A stretch of 64,000 nucleotides of DNA from Vibrio ostreicida (GCF_013074385.2 NZ_JABEYA020000001.1:310001-374000); one strand, 5' to 3'. Shown: positions 5,993 through 14,090, counted from the first letter of the stretch. Made by a program: numbers and translations. The notes: generated from the sequence alone by a model not told the origin.

Positions 5993-6193
5993 TCAGGTAC
6001 TTTTCGTCGCAATAGAGTAAATAAGGCCTGAACTCAACGCTGTATTGGTGATCATAATGGTTTGAATTTGTTGTTGGGCTTGGGCCGCATTTTGCGCAGA
6101 TTTACCCAGCGAGTCAGCGACCATATTCATCACCATATTGCGAGCGAGAGTTGGGCATAATTGATTCATCATTGCCTTTAATTGAATATCCAT
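5993..6193 (-). CDS. RebB-like short protein, QN type (first gene of cluster)
   Basis: This 66-residue protein has the QN core (ADSLGKSAQNAAQAQQQIQ) and a hydrophobic C-terminal helix. It is the first cistron after the promoter gap. The start is uncertain: ATG 6193 has only AGGGAAA at a long spacing, and Met codons at 6172 and 6169 follow an AAAGG. All choices keep the core. Its place at the head of the operon suggests it is needed early or in quantity, but no function is known. Confidence 0.65.
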   Translation of the reverse strand: MDIQLKAMMNQLCPTLARNMVMNMVADSLGKSAQNAAQAQQQIQTIMITNTALSSGLIYSIATKST

Positions 6194-6288
6194 TTGTGCA
6201 CTTTCCCTGTCTTGATGTTGCTATATTAAAGCGCTTAAAAAAATGTAACTCGGCGTTTGTCATCAAACAAACGGGTTTAAAAATGGGG
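6194..6288 (-). promoter_or_regulatory. Candidate promoter and operator of the reb cluster
   Basis: The gap between the regulator and the first small gene holds a palindrome, CGTTTGT-N6-ACAAACG, at 6254-6273. Just downstream in the leftward direction is a possible -35 (TTACAT) and, 17 bases on, a possible -10 (TATAGC). The palindrome lies directly before the -35, as for an activator of the AraC type. It is not followed closely by a T-run, so it is not a clear terminator for the regulator gene. The promoter call is weak; the palindrome itself is exact. Confidence 0.45.
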
Positions 6289-7551
6289 TTAGTTAGAAAG
6301 TAAGTTTTTGCACGCATCGCGCTGTTCGGCGCGAAATTGTCTAGGTGTAGAGCCTACGTAGCGTTTAAACATTTTTTCAAAGTGACTAAGATCGCCGAAA
6401 CCTGATTGCAAGCAGACGTCGGTAATTTTGGCCATTGGTTGCTGTGCGATCAGGTCTTTGGCGTAGCGAAGCCTTAACTGAACCAAAATGCTTTTAAACG
6501 TCATGTTAACGTGCCGTCGGATTAAAAATGAAAGATGGGAAGAACTGGCAAATGAGGCATTGGCGACATCTTGCAACGAGATCTCATCGAGATAATTATG
6601 ACTAATAAAATCTAAGCATTTATAGACAGCAGGGTGGGTGTTGCAATACTGTTGGATATCTTTTTCTAGTAAGCATTCAATCAGGTCTCGATTACCCGAT
6701 GTCGGCTTAATAATATTAAGCGCGAGCACGTCTGGCGCGGTGATGTGTGTTTTATGGGAAGAGATCAGCAGCATCATGACACTTTGAAGCTCTGAAACAT
6801 TACCTGGCCAAGCGTAACTGAAAAGTAATTCTTGTGCTTGTGCGGAGAGAGTCGGCGAGTGAGGGCCTTTGTATTGTTGAACAAAATACTCAACATAGGC
6901 CAATATGTCCTCTTTTCTTTTCCTTAAAGAAGGGATCTTCAATTCTAAGTGGGGAGTGCAATTGTCAATGATTTGAGATATGAGCGGTTGGATTTCGTTA
7001 GGCGATTGATTACAGGAGATAATCAATTGTGCATTGATGGTGGTCAACTGACGGTAGATATCTTGATTGGTTAATACAAAACTTAAATAGTCCTTGTGTT
7101 GTTCACCCAGCGTGTCAATTTCGGACAGGAATAATGTGCCGTTCTCAGATCGCTCAATACTGGTGTCCAAATTCCATTGAAATCCTTCCATGGATTGAGC
7201 GTTGAAAGGGAGGCAGGTGAAATTACCTTTGGGCGCCATTCTTTTATGATGAATATAGCGAGCAATAGCCTGTTTTTCTGTTCCAACTTCGCCATTAATC
7301 AAGATGGGTAAGTTTACCTGTGGGGCATAGATAAGTTGTCGTTTAATTTTTTGCATGCTGTCACTGTTACCTAAAGGCAGCAGTGGGGGAGTCAATGTGA
7401 TGCTTTGATTGTGGCTTTTCCCGTTATTTTGGGCAATGATTTTGAACTTATTCATAGTAATATCTGCCTGACGGTGAAGTAAGACTTTAATGCTATTCCG
7501 TAGATGGTTATTTAAATCGGTGACAGCCACTATTTTTGCGGCTTCATGCAT
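6289..7551 (-). CDS. Hybrid regulator: degenerate NtrC-type AAA+ domain plus AraC-type HTH
   Basis: This 420-residue protein is the likely regulator of the reb cluster. Residues about 60-260 follow the AAA+ domain of sigma-54 activators: GEVGTEKQ (87-94, altered Walker A), TLFLSEID (139-146, Walker B with Ser for Asp) and WPGNVSELQ (248-256). The GAFTGA loop that contacts sigma-54 is missing (region 118-138). Residues about 310-407 are an AraC/XylS double helix-turn-helix (SLQDVANASFASSSHL; TDVCLQSGFGDLSHFEKMF; VGSTPRQFR). DctD in this window keeps every motif lost here. It therefore probably works at sigma-70 promoters, with the AAA+ part used for sensing or oligomerisation. The start is uncertain (7551 or Met 33 at 7455). 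Confidence 0.8.
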   Translation of the reverse strand: MHEAAKIVAVTDLNNHLRNSIKVLLHRQADITMNKFKIIAQNNGKSHNQSITLTPPLLPLGNSDSMQKIKRQLIYAPQVNLPILINGEVGTEKQAIARYIHHKRMAPKGNFTCLPFNAQSMEGFQWNLDTSIERSENGTLFLSEIDTLGEQHKDYLSFVLTNQDIYRQLTTINAQLIISCNQSPNEIQPLISQIIDNCTPHLELKIPSLRKRKEDILAYVEYFVQQYKGPHSPTLSAQAQELLFSYAWPGNVSELQSVMMLLISSHKTHITAPDVLALNIIKPTSGNRDLIECLLEKDIQQYCNTHPAVYKCLDFISHNYLDEISLQDVANASFASSSHLSFLIRRHVNMTFKSILVQLRLRYAKDLIAQQPMAKITDVCLQSGFGDLSHFEKMFKRYVGSTPRQFRAEQRDACKNLLSN

Positions 7552-7825
7552 TAAAGGGGCCTGATAGAATATCGTATTTGTTTGAATTCACGCTTAAGCT
7601 GAATAAGGTATTATTTAGGCGTATTACTGGTAATATTTGATGTGTCTTCAAAAAATGGGTGCTAGCCTTACCGACTATTATTGTTTTTGATTAAAAAATC
7701 GATGGCGAGTTGTGACCAACTCGTCTCAATTCGGCTGTACATGGGGAGAGGTTTTCGGTAGCATATTCTTCCCCCTAGCAACATCGAACCAGCAACGCAT
7801 CACAAGGCACCGACGTTCAGACAAC
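7552..7825. other. Divergent intergenic region
   Basis: This 274-base, AT-rich gap lies between the reb regulator and the DUF2913-like gene. It should hold both promoters. A 7-bp inverted repeat with a 4-base loop (CGAGTTG / CAACTCG) lies at 7706-7723. The frame of the downstream gene stays open back to a GTG at 7712 inside this repeat. Confidence 0.4.
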
Positions 7826-8437
7826 ATGCGCAGTATTCACACCAACATTAAACCTGAGTTTGAACCTCTTTTGTCCGAGTTGGCATTGCATGCTTTGCTG
7901 CACTTACGCACAAACCATACCTCGTCATCTCTTGCTCGTCAGTCACGAGCAGCCGTCAATGATATTCTTTCCGCATGGCTGAATAAGGCGGCAAACCGAA
8001 AAAAATATAAGCCGTTTAAAAAGAAAGTACGTGCTTTAGTGACCCACGCCCGTTCTCAGCGGTTGGATATGGAGTTGATGTTAAGTAACCTGTTATCGCC
8101 ACTCAATGGCGACGAGTTGCCTCATTTGGATAGCTTCCTTCTTCTGATCAATACGTTGGAAAAGGATCTCAATACGACAGTACAAGTCTCTCAGCCGGAA
8201 GCCGTTGATCTTTCTTTTAACCCTAAAGGGTGTCTGCTGTGCGTATTATCTCCTGACTTAAATACCCATTTTGACAGCCGAAACCGTTTAGTTACCGACG
8301 TTTCTATGCTTTTTCGAGGAAATCACGGTGAAAAGCATACTGTTCTTCGTACCATTTATGCATCCGCTGTTTTTGAACATCGGCTTGAATATGAAGATGA
8401 TGACTTTGTCAGAATTAGTTTAAGCCTTAAGTCATAG
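7826..8437 (+). CDS. DUF2913-like protein
   Basis: This 203-residue soluble protein starts MRSIHTNIKPEFEP. It has the look of the DUF2913 family known from Vibrio and enterics: an N-terminal helix (LSELALHALLHL), a basic centre (NRKKYKPFKKKVRALVTHARSQ) and a helix before NTLEKDL. The function of that family is unknown. The C-terminal half (KGCLLCVLSPDLNTHFD and later strands) is less familiar. The start is uncertain: ATG 7826 has no close ribosome site, and a GTG at 7712 would add 38 residues. It stands alone between the reb regulator and the small membrane peptide. Confidence 0.55.
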   Translation: MRSIHTNIKPEFEPLLSELALHALLHLRTNHTSSSLARQSRAAVNDILSAWLNKAANRKKYKPFKKKVRALVTHARSQRLDMELMLSNLLSPLNGDELPHLDSFLLLINTLEKDLNTTVQVSQPEAVDLSFNPKGCLLCVLSPDLNTHFDSRNRLVTDVSMLFRGNHGEKHTVLRTIYASAVFEHRLEYEDDDFVRISLSLKS

Positions 8438-8670
8438 CGCCACGCTGGCGAATTATTGTCTGTTCGCGACAAAGAGAGTTTGTCCCCCTCACCTTCCATC
8501 TTTTCACGTCTGTCATTCCTTCTGCACGATGTTTTGTCACAATATTTATGTGCGAAAAATCTCACTTTTTAATCATTGTCATAAAAATTTAATCTTACTG
8601 TGGGTTGAGAAGTGGGCGGAATTTCATCATATTGTAATCAAGATGTAACAATAACCACGAGGAAACAGTA

Positions 8671-8772
8671 ATGCAGCATCAAGAAATGATTCATCCTTCG
8701 TACTTCGGTGTCATTAGCCGCACTTGTCTGTTTTCACTGGCTGGTATGATCACTGTGTTTGCTTTTATCTAA
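8671..8772 (+). CDS. Small membrane peptide (33 aa)
   Basis: A 33-codon frame starts MQHQEMIHPSYFGVISR and continues with a hydrophobic segment (TCLFSLAGMITVFAFI) to the stop. A good ribosome site (GAGGAAA) lies 7 bases upstream. Such one-segment peptides are common in enterobacteria and vibrios. I cannot name this one. It stands 134 bases before selO and may share its promoter region. No domain beyond the single membrane segment is visible. Confidence 0.55.
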   Translation: MQHQEMIHPSYFGVISRTCLFSLAGMITVFAFI

Positions 8773-8793
8773 GAAAATACGTCCTATAATTGA

Positions 8794-8850
8794 GCGCTAG
8801 CCCAGCGGGTGCCCCGCAATCTCAAGGTCACTCGGGCATCTTGCTAGCGC
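8794..8850 (+). promoter_or_regulatory. Large inverted repeat in the selO leader
   Basis: GCGCTAGC at 8794-8801 pairs with GCTAGCGC at 8843-8850, and inside these GTGCCC can pair with GGGCAT. A TATAAT sits directly before at 8785-8790. No T-run follows, so it is not a terminator. It may be a structured leader or an operator for selO. It matches no riboswitch I know. Confidence 0.45.
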
Positions 8851-8905
8851 AAAACCTCAAATCTGTGTAACCTTGTGCGATATCAGACTTGCTACCGGAG
8901 TGTTT

Positions 8906-10357
8906 ATGTCTCCTCTGTCATCGCTACCTTTGTCCCATCGTTTTAGTTTTCTGCCTTCTACGTTCTACTCGTTAGTGCGGCCCCAGCCCTTGGATAACAC
9001 TCAATGGGTGATATGGAACTCAGAGTTTGCTCCGCAGTTTCAATTGCCTAAAAAGGCCCCAGATGGGGATCTGAAAGCTTGGCTATGTGGTGAGCTGGAT
9101 GGATCTCTGACGCTGGCGATGAAATATGCAGGTCACCAATTTGGTGCCTACAACCCTGATCTAGGTGATGGTCGAGGACTCTTACTGGGAGAATTAACCA
9201 GTGCGACAGGCTCGGTATTTGATTTACATTTAAAGGGCGCTGGCCTTACGCCCTATTCGCGCATGGGAGATGGGCGTGCGGTGCTTCGCTCGACCGTGAG
9301 GGAATATCTATGCAGCGAAGCGATGGCAGGACTTGGCATCCCAACCACTCGAGCGTTGGGTATGCTAACCAGCGAAACCCCAGTGTATCGTGAAAAATCA
9401 GAAGTGGGTGCGCTTTTGCTTCGAATGTCTGAAAGCCATATCCGTTTTGGTCACTTTGAGCATTTCTTTTATACCAACCAGTTATCTGAGTTGCAGGTGT
9501 TGGCCGATAAAGTGATTGAATGGCACTGGCCTCAATGCCTCGATAAACCTAAACCATACCTTGCTATGTTTGAACAAATTGTCGACCGGACCGCCTATAT
9601 GATTGCCATGTGGCAGGCGTACGGGTTTGCCCATGGTGTGATGAATACGGATAATATGTCTATCTTGGGCCAAACTTTTGATTTTGGTCCATTTGGTTTT
9701 TTGGATGAATATGAGCCAGGTTATATTTGTAACCATTCGGATTATCGGGGACGTTACGCCTTTAATCAGCAACCTCGAATTGGTTTGTGGAATCTGTCAG
9801 CCTTGGCCAATGCGCTATCGCCTCTGATTGATAAAGGCGATCTCGAGTCTGTGCTTTCTCATTATGACAATTTATTGGGCGTCTATTTTAGCCAGTTGAT
9901 GCGTCGTAAATTGGGGCTTGGCAATCAACGAGATCAAGATCGTCAGCTGTTTCAGTCAATGTTCGAGCTGCTCCATCAAAATCGAGTCGACTACACGCGC
10001 TTTATGCGTGAGTTGTCCCAATTGGATCAAAAAAATACCGATGGTGTGACGGATTTATTTATTGACCGTCAGGCTGCGTTATCTTGGTTAACCCTCTATC
10101 AGGAAAGGTGTAAAGACGGTCAATTGACGGATGCTACAGAGCGCTGCAAACAGATGCGTCAGGTAAACCCCAAGTATATCTTGCGTAATTATTTGGCGCA
10201 GATCGCCATTGAAAAGGCGCAAGAGGGCGATTTTAGCGAAGTGCATAAATTGGCGATGCTGTTGCGTCATCCTTACGATGCGCAACCTGAATATGATGAA
10301 TACGCCAATTTACCGCCGGAGTGGGGCAAAAAAATGGAGATAAGCTGTTCATCTTAG
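8906..10357 (+). CDS. selO: Protein adenylyltransferase SelO (YdiU)
   Basis: SelO is a pseudokinase-fold enzyme that transfers AMP from ATP to protein Ser/Thr/Tyr residues, with a role in redox stress. The protein has the family hallmarks: the [10 protein letters not shown] segment, [40 protein letters not shown], the catalytic-loop equivalent [10 protein letters not shown] and the DFGP metal-binding motif. From ATG 8906 it is 483 residues, close to the E. coli length. GGAGTG lies just before this ATG; an upstream in-frame TTG at 8873 is unlikely. The gene stands alone between the hairpin leader and the dctPQM promoter. The family usually has a C-terminal Cys; here it ends CSS. Confidence 0.93.
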   Translation: MSPLSSLPLSHRFSFLPSTFYSLVRPQPLDNTQWVIWNSEFAPQFQLPKKAPDGDLKAWLCGELDGSLTLAMKYAGHQFGAYNPDLGDGRGLLLGELTSATGSVFDLHLKGAGLTPYSRMGDGRAVLRSTVREYLCSEAMAGLGIPTTRALGMLTSETPVYREKSEVGALLLRMSESHIRFGHFEHFFYTNQLSELQVLADKVIEWHWPQCLDKPKPYLAMFEQIVDRTAYMIAMWQAYGFAHGVMNTDNMSILGQTFDFGPFGFLDEYEPGYICNHSDYRGRYAFNQQPRIGLWNLSALANALSPLIDKGDLESVLSHYDNLLGVYFSQLMRRKLGLGNQRDQDRQLFQSMFELLHQNRVDYTRFMRELSQLDQKNTDGVTDLFIDRQAALSWLTLYQERCKDGQLTDATERCKQMRQVNPKYILRNYLAQIAIEKAQEGDFSEVHKLAMLLRHPYDAQPEYDEYANLPPEWGKKMEISCSS

Positions 10358-10412
10358 CGGGTACGCTGACTTCGATCCCGAAGGTTAATGGTATGTTAAA
10401 AAATGGGTGGAA

Positions 10413-10444
10413 AATGACACATTTGATACATTCTATGTGTCATT
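10413..10444 (+). promoter_or_regulatory. Upstream palindrome, candidate DctD site
   Basis: AATGACACA and TGTGTCATT form a 9-bp inverted repeat with a 14-base spacer. It lies about 85 bases before the -24 element of the dctP promoter, the usual place for a sigma-54 activator site. DctD is encoded in this window, so it is the natural candidate. Confidence 0.6.
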
Positions 10445-10526
10445 GACTGCCTTTTTCCCCATTTTATTACTGTTTTTCAAGATGAATTTTTGTTTAAGTA
10501 ATTGATAATTAAGGTTTAAGATGTAG

Positions 10527-10541
10527 TGGCCTAGTTATTGC
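10527..10541 (+). promoter_or_regulatory. Sigma-54 promoter of dctPQM
   Basis: TGGCCTAGTTATTGC matches the -24/-12 pattern, with GG and GC 12 bases apart and TTGC at -12. It lies about 55 bases before the dctP start. With the upstream palindrome and the DctB/DctD pair it forms a complete C4-dicarboxylate induction circuit. Confidence 0.75.
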
Positions 10542-10597
10542 CTTGTTAAATGAATCAATACCCAATGATGGTTTGTTCATTCAACAAGGAGAAAATA

Positions 10598-11596
10598 ATG
10601 GTTAAGTCTTGGACCTTACTAGCAACATCGGTACTGGCTACTGCCAGTTTTGGCGCGGCCGCGACTTGTGATCCTGGCGAAACAGTAATTAAGTTCAGTC
10701 ATGTCACCAATACAGACAAGCACCCAAAAGGAATTGCGGTGTCATTGCTCGAAAAGCGTGTCAACCAAGAAATGAACGGCAAAGTCTGTATTCAGGTGTT
10801 TCCTAACTCGACACTTTATGATGATGATAAAGTGCTCGAAGCCTTGTTAAACGGTGATGTACAGCTCGCAGCGCCGTCACTATCCAAGTTCGAAAAGTTC
10901 ACTAAAAAGTATCGCATTTTTGATTTGCCATTTCTATTTCAAGACGTGGATGCTGTTGATCGATTCCAAAATTCCGAGTCCGGCGAGACGCTAAAAAATG
11001 CCATGCAACGCCGAGGCTTACAAGGCCTTGCTTTTTGGCACAACGGCATGAAGCAGATGTCGGCGAACAAACCGCTGCTCACACCTGAAGATGCCAAAGG
11101 ACTCAAGTTCCGTGTTCAGGCGTCAGATGTGTTAGTCGCTCAGTTTGAGCAACTGGATGCTAATCCTCAAAAAATGTCTTTTAAAGAAGTGTATGGTGGT
11201 TTGCAAACCAAAGTTATCGATGGTCAAGAAAATACTTGGTCAAACATTTATGGTAAGAAGTTTTTTGAAGTTCAGGACGGTATTACTGAAACAAATCACG
11301 GCATTCTCGATTATCTATTGGTGACGTCAAATGAGTTCTGGAAAGCGTTACCCGCAGATCAGCGTCAACAACTGAATACCATTATTCAGGAAGTCACTTT
11401 GCAGCGCAATGCGGAATCTTCGCAAGTGAACCTAACCAATAAGAACAATATCATTGAGGCTGGTGGGGAAGTCCGTGCTTTAACGGCTGAGCAGCGCCAA
11501 CAGTGGGTGACCGCTCTAAAACCTGTGTGGAAAAAGTTCGAAAAAGATATTGGGTCTGATTTGATTGAAGCTGCGTTAGCGTCGAATCAAAAATAA
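10598..11596 (+). CDS. dctP: TRAP transporter C4-dicarboxylate binding protein DctP
   Basis: DctP is the periplasmic subunit that captures C4-dicarboxylates such as succinate, fumarate and malate and delivers them to the DctQM membrane complex. The 332-residue protein starts with a signal peptide (MVKSWTLLATSVLATASFGAAA) and has the family's core (IKFSHV, KHPKG, FPNSTLYDDDKVLEAL, FDLPFLF, LKFRVQASDV, YGGLQTKVIDGQENTW). The ribosome site AAGGAG before ATG 10598 fixes the start; 16 upstream in-frame codons are not part of it. It is first in dctPQM, behind a sigma-54 promoter, and is followed by a partial terminator, which should keep it more abundant than the permease. Confidence 0.93.
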   Translation: MVKSWTLLATSVLATASFGAAATCDPGETVIKFSHVTNTDKHPKGIAVSLLEKRVNQEMNGKVCIQVFPNSTLYDDDKVLEALLNGDVQLAAPSLSKFEKFTKKYRIFDLPFLFQDVDAVDRFQNSESGETLKNAMQRRGLQGLAFWHNGMKQMSANKPLLTPEDAKGLKFRVQASDVLVAQFEQLDANPQKMSFKEVYGGLQTKVIDGQENTWSNIYGKKFFEVQDGITETNHGILDYLLVTSNEFWKALPADQRQQLNTIIQEVTLQRNAESSQVNLTNKNNIIEAGGEVRALTAEQRQQWVTALKPVWKKFEKDIGSDLIEAALASNQK

Positions 11597-11604
11597 CCAC
11601 CTCT

Positions 11605-11649
11605 AGCCCTCTGATTACGGCCTCACTCACAAGGGCCTAGAGGGCTTTT
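11605..11649 (+). terminator. Attenuating hairpin between dctP and dctQ
   Basis: AGCCCTCT / AGAGGGCT with a long loop and a short T-run (TTTT). It probably ends part of the transcripts after dctP, so that the binding protein is made in excess over the membrane subunits. Confidence 0.55.
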
Positions 11650-11677
11650 CTGTCGTTACTATAAAGTGAAGTAATTT

Positions 11678-12349
11678 ATGGAACAGTCTATTTTTGCCCG
11701 AATGGGTAAGGTTACGGATGCCTTAGAGGAAACGCTGATTGCATTTTTTCTGGGCGCGATGACCTTACTTACTTTTGCTAATGTCATTTTCCGGTATGTC
11801 TTTAATGACAATATTCTTTGGGCGCTTGAGTTAACCGTCTTCTTGTTTGCTTGGATGGTCTTGGTGGGCGCTTCGTATGGTGTCAAAAAACATTTCCATA
11901 TTGGGGTGGATGTGATCATCAATATGGCGACAGGGCGGATGCGAAAAGTGTATGCATTGTTGGCCGCTGCGTGCTGTCTCACGTTTTCAGTTCTGCTCCT
12001 GATTGGCTCGTGGAACTACTGGTACCCGTTTGTCACTGATCGTGCATGGTATGAAACCGATGATATTCCAATGCCAGAGATGATGCAGTTTCTCGCTGAC
12101 TGGCTCAATGACGGTGAGCGTTATGAGAAGCTGCCCCGTTTTATCCCCTATATGGCTTTGCCTATTGGCATGGCGTTAATGACGTTTCGTTTCCTACAAA
12201 TAACCGTTGAAATCGTGACAGGTAAACGTGACCGCCTGATAGCGGGCCATGAGGCTGAGGATGAATTGGATGCGCTCAAAGAACAATTCAAAGACGCTGG
12301 CGACATGCTAGAACCTCGGCAATCTAACCGCAAGCATAAGGAGAACTAA
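11678..12349 (+). CDS. dctQ: TRAP transporter small permease DctQ
   Basis: DctQ is the four-helix membrane subunit of the TRAP transporter and works with DctM. The 223-residue protein has hydrophobic helices near residues 20-40 (FFLGAMTLLTFANVIFRYV), 48-66 (ELTVFLFAWMVLVGASYGV), 90-112 and 155-172. The segment NVIFRYVFNDN is typical of DctQ. The C-terminus is polar and charged. It lies 3 bases before dctM, so the two are translated as a pair. Confidence 0.9.
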   Translation: MEQSIFARMGKVTDALEETLIAFFLGAMTLLTFANVIFRYVFNDNILWALELTVFLFAWMVLVGASYGVKKHFHIGVDVIINMATGRMRKVYALLAAACCLTFSVLLLIGSWNYWYPFVTDRAWYETDDIPMPEMMQFLADWLNDGERYEKLPRFIPYMALPIGMALMTFRFLQITVEIVTGKRDRLIAGHEAEDELDALKEQFKDAGDMLEPRQSNRKHKEN

Positions 12350-12352
12350 TCC

Positions 12353-13714
12353 ATGGATATTTGGTTGTTGTTTATCATGGTCATCGGTTTCATGCTCATT
12401 GGAGTGCCGATAGCGGTCTCTCTTGGTTTATCCAGTATCTTGTTTTTAATGATTCACTCAGATGGGTCGTTGGCTTCAGTGGCACAAACCCTATTTAATG
12501 CATTTGCTGGTCACTATACCTTGCTTGCTATCCCGTTTTTTATATTGGCGTCGAGCTTTATGTCTACTGGTGGTGTGGCAAAACGTATTATTCGATTTGC
12601 CATTGCTATGGTTGGCTGGTTCAGAGGCGGTTTAGCGATGGCTTCAGTGGTCGCTTGCATGATGTTTGCCGCTTTGTCAGGTTCCTCCCCCGCGACGGTC
12701 GTTGCCATTGGTAGCATTGTGATTGCAGGGATGGTCAAGAATGGCTATTCAAAGGATTTTGCCGCAGGTGTGATTTGTAATGCGGGTACGTTGGGTATTT
12801 TGATTCCGCCATCGATAGTGATGGTTGTGTACGCGGCGGCCACCGATGTATCGGTAGGTCGTATGTTTCTCGGAGGCGTTATCCCAGGTCTGCTCGCAGG
12901 GGTCATGTTGATGATCGCTATTTATATTGCTGCGCGCGTAAAGAAATTGCCCAAGCAACCCTTTGTTGGCTGGAAGGAGATCGTTGACTCTGCGAGAGAT
13001 GCCAGTTGGGGGTTGTTGTTGGTCGTGATCATTTTAGGTGGGATATATGGAGGCATTTTTACACCAACCGAAGCTGCAGCAGTCGCGGCGGTGTATGCTT
13101 TCCTCATTGCTAACTTTATCTACAAAGACATGGGGCCGTTCGCCGACAAGAAAAATACCCGACCAGCGGTTATAAAAATGTGTCAGACCTTTATTCATCC
13201 TGACACCAAGAAAACGTTGTTTGAGGCCGGCAAGTTAACGATAATGCTGCTGTTTATTATCGCGAATGCCCTGATTCTAAAGCATGTGCTGACAGAAGAG
13301 CGTATTCCGCAAATGATCACGGAGTCGATGCTGTCTGCAGGCCTTGGTCCGATCACGTTCCTCATTGTTGTCAACCTCTTGCTCTTGATTGGCGGCCAGT
13401 TTATGGAGCCTTCTGGTTTGCTCATCATCGTTGCCCCACTGGTGTTCCCTATTGCGATTGCTTTGGGTATCGACCCGATTCACCTTGGGATCATGATGGT
13501 TGTTAATATGGAAATTGGCATGATAACACCACCCGTTGGCCTCAATTTATTTGTCACGGCTGGGGTAGCGAAAATGTCGATGATGCAGGTGGTTAAAGCC
13601 GCATTGCCTTGGGTGGCGGTGATGTTCCTCTTCCTAATTATTGTGACTTACGTTCCTTGGGTGTCGACCTGGCTGCCCACGACGTTAATGGGACCCGAGA
13701 TCATCACCAAGTAA
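12353..13714 (+). CDS. dctM: TRAP transporter large permease DctM
   Basis: DctM is the large membrane subunit, which carries the substrate and sodium pathway of the TRAP C4-dicarboxylate transporter. The 453-residue protein is hydrophobic throughout, with about 11-12 helices. Family motifs are visible: an N-terminal GVPIAVSLGLSS, GSSPATVVAIGS, AGTLGILIPPSIVMVVYA, FTPTEAAAVAAVYA and a C-terminal MEIGMITPPVGLNLFV. The ribosome site is AGGAG. It ends dctPQM and is followed by a clear terminator. The central loop (around 250-290) is charged and longer than in some homologues. Confidence 0.93.
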   Translation: MDIWLLFIMVIGFMLIGVPIAVSLGLSSILFLMIHSDGSLASVAQTLFNAFAGHYTLLAIPFFILASSFMSTGGVAKRIIRFAIAMVGWFRGGLAMASVVACMMFAALSGSSPATVVAIGSIVIAGMVKNGYSKDFAAGVICNAGTLGILIPPSIVMVVYAAATDVSVGRMFLGGVIPGLLAGVMLMIAIYIAARVKKLPKQPFVGWKEIVDSARDASWGLLLVVIILGGIYGGIFTPTEAAAVAAVYAFLIANFIYKDMGPFADKKNTRPAVIKMCQTFIHPDTKKTLFEAGKLTIMLLFIIANALILKHVLTEERIPQMITESMLSAGLGPITFLIVVNLLLLIGGQFMEPSGLLIIVAPLVFPIAIALGIDPIHLGIMMVVNMEIGMITPPVGLNLFVTAGVAKMSMMQVVKAALPWVAVMFLFLIIVTYVPWVSTWLPTTLMGPEIITK

Positions 13715-13735
13715 TCCAATTGAGAAACCAACCTA

Positions 13736-13765
13736 AAGCTTCACTCAAAAAGTGAGGCTTTTTTT
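13736..13765 (+). terminator. Terminator of dctPQM
   Basis: AAGCTTCACT / AGTGAGGCTT with a 5-base loop is followed by a T-run. Confidence 0.8.
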
Positions 13766-13856
13766 GCGGATTGACGAATTAGGGGGCTATAGTTAATTTT
13801 ATTAGTTGTTCTTGATCGAGAACAACGAGACTGAAAATGCTATGAGTGAGGCTCTT

Positions 13857-14090
13857 ATGGAAATGCACCAACACGGGTTACCTGATTTATTTCAGCAACT
13901 TGGACTCGATAGTTCTGATGAAAATATAAAAGATTTTGTCAATAGCCACAGTGGCTTAGTGGTTGGAACAGTGTTACATGAGGCTTTTTTCTGGTCACCT
14001 TCTCAGGCTGCGTTTTTGCGAGAAGCCATTGAAGAAGATGCGGATTGGGCTGAGTTGGTCGATCAGCTTGATGCCATGTTAAGAGCGTAG
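13857..14090 (+). CDS. DUF2789 family protein
   Basis: This 77-residue protein fits DUF2789, a small family of unknown function. Visible are HGLPDLFQQLGL at the start, FVNSHSGL in the middle and the conserved end FFWSPSQAAFLREAIEEDADWAELVDQLDAML. I chose ATG 13857 because GTGAGG lies 5 bases upstream and the family usually starts there; ATG 13842 would add five residues. It stands alone between the dctM terminator and the 3' end of dctD. Confidence 0.8.
   Translation: MEMHQHGLPDLFQQLGLDSSDENIKDFVNSHSGLVVGTVLHEAFFWSPSQAAFLREAIEEDADWAELVDQLDAMLRA

Noticed and set aside
6254..6273. Palindrome read as a terminator of the reb regulator
   Set aside because: The T-run on the minus strand begins about ten bases after the stem, too far for a standard intrinsic terminator. 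I kept it as an operator candidate.
8794..8850. Leader stem of selO read as a known riboswitch
   Set aside because: I compared it with the c-di-GMP, TPP and cobalamin types from memory and saw none of their core motifs.
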